Made by a program: the position numbers and the translations under genes. Shown piece after piece: positions 21,599 to 22,746 of a stretch of DNA of 22,746 bases. The stretch spans positions 1 through 22,746 of the forward strand of contig JAJNQE010000086.1 of NCBI GenBank assembly GCA_021154985.1, in the 5' to 3' direction. The notes under the pieces are model-generated. The model searched no databases. It worked only from the letters and a program-made list of their open reading frames with translations, and was not told where the DNA came from. Positions within the stretch are counted from its first letter, which is position 1, and the number at the start of each line of letters is the position of its first letter. This DNA is from Hydrogenophaga sp. GTDB taxonomy: Bacteria > Pseudomonadota > Gammaproteobacteria > Burkholderiales > Burkholderiaceae_C.

Positions 21599-22372
21599 AT
21601 GGATGACGATGTGCGTGCCGTGGTGGACAAGGAATACGTAATGGGGCTGGAGAAAGGCCTGCTGCTTATCGAGGCGTTCGGCGTCAGCAATTCGCCTCTG
21701 ACCTTGACCGAAGCGGCAGACATCACAGGACACAGCAAAGCCTCGACCCGCCGCGCCCTGCTCACCCTCGTCAAGCTGGGGTATGCACGCGCTTCGGGCC
21801 GACATTTTTCGCTTGAGCCTCGTACGTTGCGGCTGGTACACGCGTACGTGAATTCCACGCCGCTGACAAAGGTCGCGCAGCCGATCCTGGAAATCACCAG
21901 TGAACGCACGCGCGAGTCCGCATCTCTCGCGGTGCTTGACTCGCACTTTGTCGTTTTCGTGGCGCGCTCAACTCAGCGACGCAGCTTGTCCTTCGGACTC
22001 GGCATCGGGGCGCGATTGCCCGCGTACTGTTCGGCCACCGGTCGCGTACTTCTCGCGGGGATGCCGGATGAGGAGGTCGAATTCCGCCTGCAGCGTATGA
22101 GCCGACAAGCAATTACGCCAAAAACCAAGACCGACGTGTCTGCACTGATGAACGAGGTGCAGGCGGCGCGAGAGTGCGGCTACTCGATAAGCGACGAAGA
22201 ACTGGAGATCGGACTGCGCTCAATTGCCGTACCGGTGCGCAATCGTAAGGGCGAGCTATTGGGAGCAATGAGCCTGTCGGTAGCTACTTCACGCATGTCT
22301 CGCGACGATGTCGTGAACAAATTGATGCCAGAGCTTGAAGTGGCACGCAGGACGTTTGCACTGCAGCTGTAG
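21599..22372 (+). CDS. tphR: IclR-family transcriptional regulator (TphR-like)
   Basis: This is a 257-residue regulator. The N-terminal winged helix-turn-helix (about 13-75) includes GLLLIEAFG, LTLTEAADITGHSKASTRRA and LVKLGYAR. The C-terminal IclR effector domain follows, with LPAYCSATGRVLLAG, ECGYSISDEELEIGLRSIAV and GAMSLSV. I chose ATG 21599 over GTG 21587 because GTGAGG (21587-21592) makes a good ribosome binding site 6 bases before it. It is divergent from the operon. Terephthalate operons are activated by an IclR-type TphR, so activation by terephthalate or the pathway's substrate is the likely mode; this is inference. Confidence 0.88.
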   Translation: MDDDVRAVVDKEYVMGLEKGLLLIEAFGVSNSPLTLTEAADITGHSKASTRRALLTLVKLGYARASGRHFSLEPRTLRLVHAYVNSTPLTKVAQPILEITSERTRESASLAVLDSHFVVFVARSTQRRSLSFGLGIGARLPAYCSATGRVLLAGMPDEEVEFRLQRMSRQAITPKTKTDVSALMNEVQAARECGYSISDEELEIGLRSIAVPVRNRKGELLGAMSLSVATSRMSRDDVVNKLMPELEVARRTFALQL

Positions 22373-22746
22373 CAACAGGCAGCTACCTGCGGCCTGCCAC
22401 GCTAGATGACTGCAACTCCACGATACCGGTTATCGATGCTGATGCGATACGCAGTAAGTGGATAACAGCGTCGTGCCAGGCACCGTGAACTTGCCTCCCG
22501 GCCGCGACCGACGGCAGTCGCTGCACAACAGTTTTTGACACCGAGTTGGCAGCCGGCCGCAGTGGGCCCACTGCGGAATTGCGGCAAAGCCTCTTGAATG
22601 ACAGAAGTGCAGCGGTTGCTGCCGTTCGAGTTTTCAACGTGAATGCCCTTGGCGTGCCGGATTGCGATCACTCCTATTCATGCATCGTGGTAATGCGCAG
22701 AGACAGGTTTCAGGCGCGCAGTTGACATTGCTAGAGAGTTGACAAC
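22373..22746. other. Intergenic stretch after the regulator, to the window edge
   Basis: I see no convincing gene. Two overlapping minus-strand frames (22383-22637 and 22402-22671) have Arg/Ser/Cys-rich, non-protein-like translations. A 20-bp palindrome lies at 22557-22576. The last bases carry two AGTTGACA copies (22720-22727, 22737-22744), which contain perfect -35 hexamers on the plus strand, possibly a promoter for a gene beyond the edge. Confidence 0.4.
22557..22576. repeat. 20-bp perfect palindrome
   Basis: CCGCAGTGGG followed directly by its complement CCCACTGCGG. It lies 185 bases after the regulator's stop codon. There is no loop and no U-tract, so it is a poor terminator and more like a protein-binding site or chance GC-rich symmetry. 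Confidence 0.5.

Noticed and set aside
22383..22671. Two minus-strand frames downstream of the regulator
   Set aside because: Their translations are Arg/Ser/Cys-rich without hydrophobic periodicity, they overlap each other, and one contains the palindrome.

Overview
The window looks like a chromosome segment of a high-GC betaproteobacterium, most likely a member of the Comamonadaceae (Burkholderiales). I infer this from the wording of the housekeeping proteins (RimO, RNase R, PhaR, the start of ribosomal protein S2) and from a fused NnrE/NnrD protein. No database search was possible, so every family comparison below rests on recalled family sequences and visible motifs.

Left part (1 to about 9.5 kb): core genome. 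The first 25 bases are the start of rpsB on the minus strand, followed by its long leader and extended -10 promoter. Facing away from it are a DadA-like FAD dehydrogenase and nnrED on the plus strand. They converge on a minus-strand block that reads, in transcription order, phaR, rimO, (antisense to tRNA-Leu), rnr, puuD-like, yggT. tRNA-Leu(CAG) is on the plus strand with its own promoter and terminator.

Junction (about 9.5 to 11.5 kb): 27 bases match the 3' end of a tRNA gene, most likely tRNA-Val(GAC). They sit on the minus strand between a tRNA-type terminator and DNA that is no longer tRNA. This is the layout left when an element integrates into the 3' end of a tRNA gene, so DNA to the right is probably a genomic island that continues beyond the window. 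Its first 2 kb hold two overlapping plus-strand genes built from three copies of an unrecognised helical module, a start-less 55-codon gene fragment, one more small hypothetical gene, and a mostly featureless 0.5 kb.

Right part (11.5 to 22.4 kb): one ten-gene minus-strand catabolic operon with a divergent IclR-family regulator. In transcription order it holds the large and small subunits and the reductase of a terephthalate 1,2-dioxygenase-like system (tphA2, tphA3, tphA1), a CYP199-like cytochrome P450 with its [2Fe-2S] ferredoxin and ferredoxin reductase, an SDR dehydrogenase, an aldehyde dehydrogenase, a TRAP-type solute-binding protein, and a TphB-like (PdxA-family) dihydrodiol dehydrogenase. 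The simplest reading is a complete peripheral pathway. The P450 hydroxylates the para side chain of a substituted benzoate such as p-toluate, the SDR and aldehyde dehydrogenase convert the alcohol to a carboxylate (terephthalate), and TphA1A2A3 plus TphB convert terephthalate to protocatechuate. In the classical p-toluate route the first step is a Rieske methyl-monooxygenase (TsaMB), so a P450 in this position, in one operon with tph genes, is the most notable feature of the window. The divergent intergenic region shows two overlapping promoters flanked by two matching operator-like palindromes.
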